Source of the DNA: Clostridiales bacterium
Lineage (GTDB): Bacteria > Bacillota > Clostridia > Lachnospirales > Lachnospiraceae
Assembly: GCA_019420425.1 (NCBI GenBank)
Contig: JAHZHG010000125.1
Span: 1-7,657 of the forward strand
Length of the DNA stretch: 7,657 bases
Reading direction: 5' to 3'
In this document: positions 6,060 to 7,657 of the stretch, one piece after another
How positions within the stretch are numbered: the first letter of the stretch is position 1
Layout of the letters: each line of letters opens with the position of its first letter
Translations under genes and position numbers: made by a program
The notes under the pieces: model-generated
The model's database searches: none
The model's input: only the letters and a program-made list of their open reading frames with translations
Told to the model about the DNA's origin: nothing

Positions 6060-7542
6060 AGTGCAGTACCTCCTGATGTTTTCTGATTACAAAATACATC
6101 GTTGTTCCCGAGCCAAGCTTACTTCTGGCCCAGATTTTTCCGCCGTGATCCTCAATGATCCTTTTCACAAGAGACAAGCCGATGCCGCTGCCTCCCACTG
6201 CAGAATTACGTGACGCATCGGTGCGGTAAAACCGGTCAAATATAGACACCAGATCCTTCGCCGCTATTCCCTTTCCGTTGTCCTCTATCTCTACCTGGAT
6301 AAAATCGCCCGCATCCTTAACCCGAATCTGGATCAGGCCGCGCTGCTTATCCATATATTTTACCGAGTTGCCGATGATATTATTGATTACCCGCTTCAGC
6401 TGCTCCGCGTCAGCGATGATTTCCACATCCCTGTCCACATCGTTGCGATAGGAAAAGGCAATCTTTCTCTCCTCCAGCTCCAGCCCGACCTCCTCGGCAC
6501 AGTCTGCAAAATACTCATACACATTGATCTTATTAAACGTATAAGGAATCCTGTGCGTATCAATTTTTGAATACAGGGTCAGCTCATTGATCAGCCGGTC
6601 CATGTCGTTGGCCTTATTATAAATCGTGCGGATATACCGGTCCATCTTCTCCGGCGTATCGGCCACGCCGTCCATGATTCCCTCCACATACCCCTTAATG
6701 GCGGTAATCGGCGTTTTCAGGTCGTGGGAAATATTGCTGATCAGCTCCTTACTCTCCCGGTCATACTCCGCCTTCTCCTCGGCAGATTCCTTCAGCCGCT
6801 GGCGCATATCCTCAAAGTCCCGGCAGAGCTCGTCGATCTCGCTCTCGCCTTCCACCTCCAGCGTAAAGTCCAGATTTCCTTCTTTAATCTTTACCGTAGC
6901 CTCCCGCAGGCGGTTCAGCGGGTTGTTCACCCCCCGGTATATCCAGTAGGTCAGCATAGCCGCCGTAACAAAAAGGATAATCACCGTGGAAACCAGCATA
7001 TCCCTGAACAGATTTTTTACCTGGGGAAGCACATCCGATACAGAGGTAATGATAAACACGCTCCCGGTCACCCCATCGGTAAACGTCAGATCGAGCTGCT
7101 TCACAAACGCCTGCACATCTCTTCCGATATATCTTCCTCCATCCGGCGAGGTGTAATCCCCATACTCGGGAAGCTCAGAAAATAGAATATCTATCTGTCC
7201 GTCCGCCCCCTCAAAATACAGCTCTGTGCCGCGGCGCACCACCAGAAACGAGCTCTTCGACTGCAGCTCCCGGTTCAGTCCCTGTAAATAATCCTTATCC
7301 AGAAAAGCATCCGCATCCTCTGCGGCTTTGCTCTGCATATGCTCAAACAGCCGCTGTGTCGATTTGCTTACCAGTATCATGGAGTTGGACAGGGATTCAT
7401 AGGTCAGATCCGTTACCCCCATAGACTCTTCCAGCGCCTGCAGCTGATATTTTCCAAAGCCGACCGCTACCACACAAAACAGCGCTATCGGTACAAAAAT
7501 AACGACAAGAAATGCAATCATCAGCCTTGTCCGCAGCTTCAT
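6052..7542 (-). CDS. Membrane sensor histidine kinase with HAMP domain
   Basis: This 496-residue transmembrane kinase detects an extracellular or envelope signal and phosphorylates the adjacent regulator. The first span is about 8-30, followed by an extracellular region 31-182. Its second half (SFLVVRRGTELYFEG at 98-112, then SVFIITSVSDV at 161-171) is reminiscent of a Cache/PAS-like sensor, but weakly. The second span is about 183-202. A HAMP linker (about 200-255) and coiled segment lead to the dimerisation helix with NISHDLKTPITAIKGYVEG at 270-288: phosphoacceptor His273, and Asp274/Thr277 of the phosphatase motif, so both kinase and phosphatase activity are expected. The catalytic domain has an N-box with Asn388/Asn392, G1 DNGKGI at 421-426, an F-box FDRFYRTDASR at 435-445 and G2 GGSGIGLSL at 450-458. 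All key residues are present. The ATG at 7542 has GGGGAG (7550-7555) 7 bases upstream. Confidence 0.95.
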   Translation of the reverse strand: MKLRTRLMIAFLVVIFVPIALFCVVAVGFGKYQLQALEESMGVTDLTYESLSNSMILVSKSTQRLFEHMQSKAAEDADAFLDKDYLQGLNRELQSKSSFLVVRRGTELYFEGADGQIDILFSELPEYGDYTSPDGGRYIGRDVQAFVKQLDLTFTDGVTGSVFIITSVSDVLPQVKNLFRDMLVSTVIILFVTAAMLTYWIYRGVNNPLNRLREATVKIKEGNLDFTLEVEGESEIDELCRDFEDMRQRLKESAEEKAEYDRESKELISNISHDLKTPITAIKGYVEGIMDGVADTPEKMDRYIRTIYNKANDMDRLINELTLYSKIDTHRIPYTFNKINVYEYFADCAEEVGLELEERKIAFSYRNDVDRDVEIIADAEQLKRVINNIIGNSVKYMDKQRGLIQIRVKDAGDFIQVEIEDNGKGIAAKDLVSIFDRFYRTDASRNSAVGGSGIGLSLVKRIIEDHGGKIWARSKLGSGTTMYFVIRKHQEVLHYE

Positions 7543-7591
7543 CCAATCACTCCCCGCTTTTGTAAATTCAAGGCATACGAACTTACTATAA

Positions 7592-7620
7592 AGTATATCA
7601 CATCCGCAGTATTTGGTACA
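7592..7620 (-). promoter_or_regulatory. Candidate sigma-A promoter upstream of the kinase gene
   Basis: On the minus strand TATACT (7592-7597) is preceded directly by TGA (7598-7600), giving an extended -10 element of the form TGnTATACT. Seventeen bases further upstream is TGTACC (7615-7620), a three-of-six match to the -35 consensus. This is the best promoter-like sequence before the seven-gene minus-strand series and is suitably placed about 50 bases before the start codon. It sits in AT-rich DNA that contrasts with the GC-richer coding regions. A second, weaker -10-like TATAGT lies just downstream at 7585-7590. Confidence 0.5.
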
Positions 7621-7657
7621 TAAACAAAGAAAAAGCTTTCTAAATTTTTCATAAATA

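Noticed and set aside
7629..7650. AT-rich inverted repeat GAAAAA...TTTTTC at the right edge, possibly a terminator of an upstream gene.
   Set aside because: The stem is only A-T pairs apart from one G-C pair and has no GC-rich core; chance pairing in AT-rich promoter DNA is more likely.

Overview
This window looks like ordinary chromosomal DNA from a Gram-positive Firmicute, most likely a gut-type Clostridia of the Lachnospiraceae kind. That is inference. It rests on strong AGGAGG-type ribosome sites before nearly every gene, tightly packed and overlapping genes, base composition of roughly half or slightly more GC, a split two-gene ThrE exporter, an S4-less RluA-type enzyme and a YtvI-like AI-2E permease. 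I see no phage, transposon, CRISPR, tRNA or rRNA signature.

Layout. Positions 38-1784 on the plus strand hold a two-gene ABC-2 type exporter: an ATPase followed by a six-span permease, overlapping by 23 bases. The upstream part of this operon lies outside the window. From 7542 down to 1794, seven genes run on the minus strand. In transcription order they are: sensor histidine kinase, OmpR/PhoB-type response regulator, GNAT acetyltransferase, ThrE N-terminal-type membrane protein (DUF1212), ThrE C-terminal-type membrane protein (DUF3815), RluA-family pseudouridine synthase, and AI-2E family permease. The first six are separated by overlaps or gaps of 8 to 32 bases; the seventh follows after 87 bases. 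A plausible extended -10 promoter sits just before the kinase gene (7592-7620). The two gene groups converge with only 9 bases between their stop codons and no visible terminator between them.

How the genes may work together. The kinase and regulator form a complete two-component pair, with phosphoacceptor His273 and Asp52. The two ThrE halves should form one exporter, of the kind known for threonine/serine in Corynebacterium and for succinate in E. coli YjjPB. The ABC pair is a separate exporter of unknown substrate. Whether the two-component system controls the exporter, the acetyltransferase or only itself cannot be decided from sequence. The most noteworthy points are the kinase-first gene order, the apparent co-transcription of a sensor system with a split ThrE exporter and an acetyltransferase, and the near-abutting convergent gene ends. 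None of these amounts to a clearly new system.
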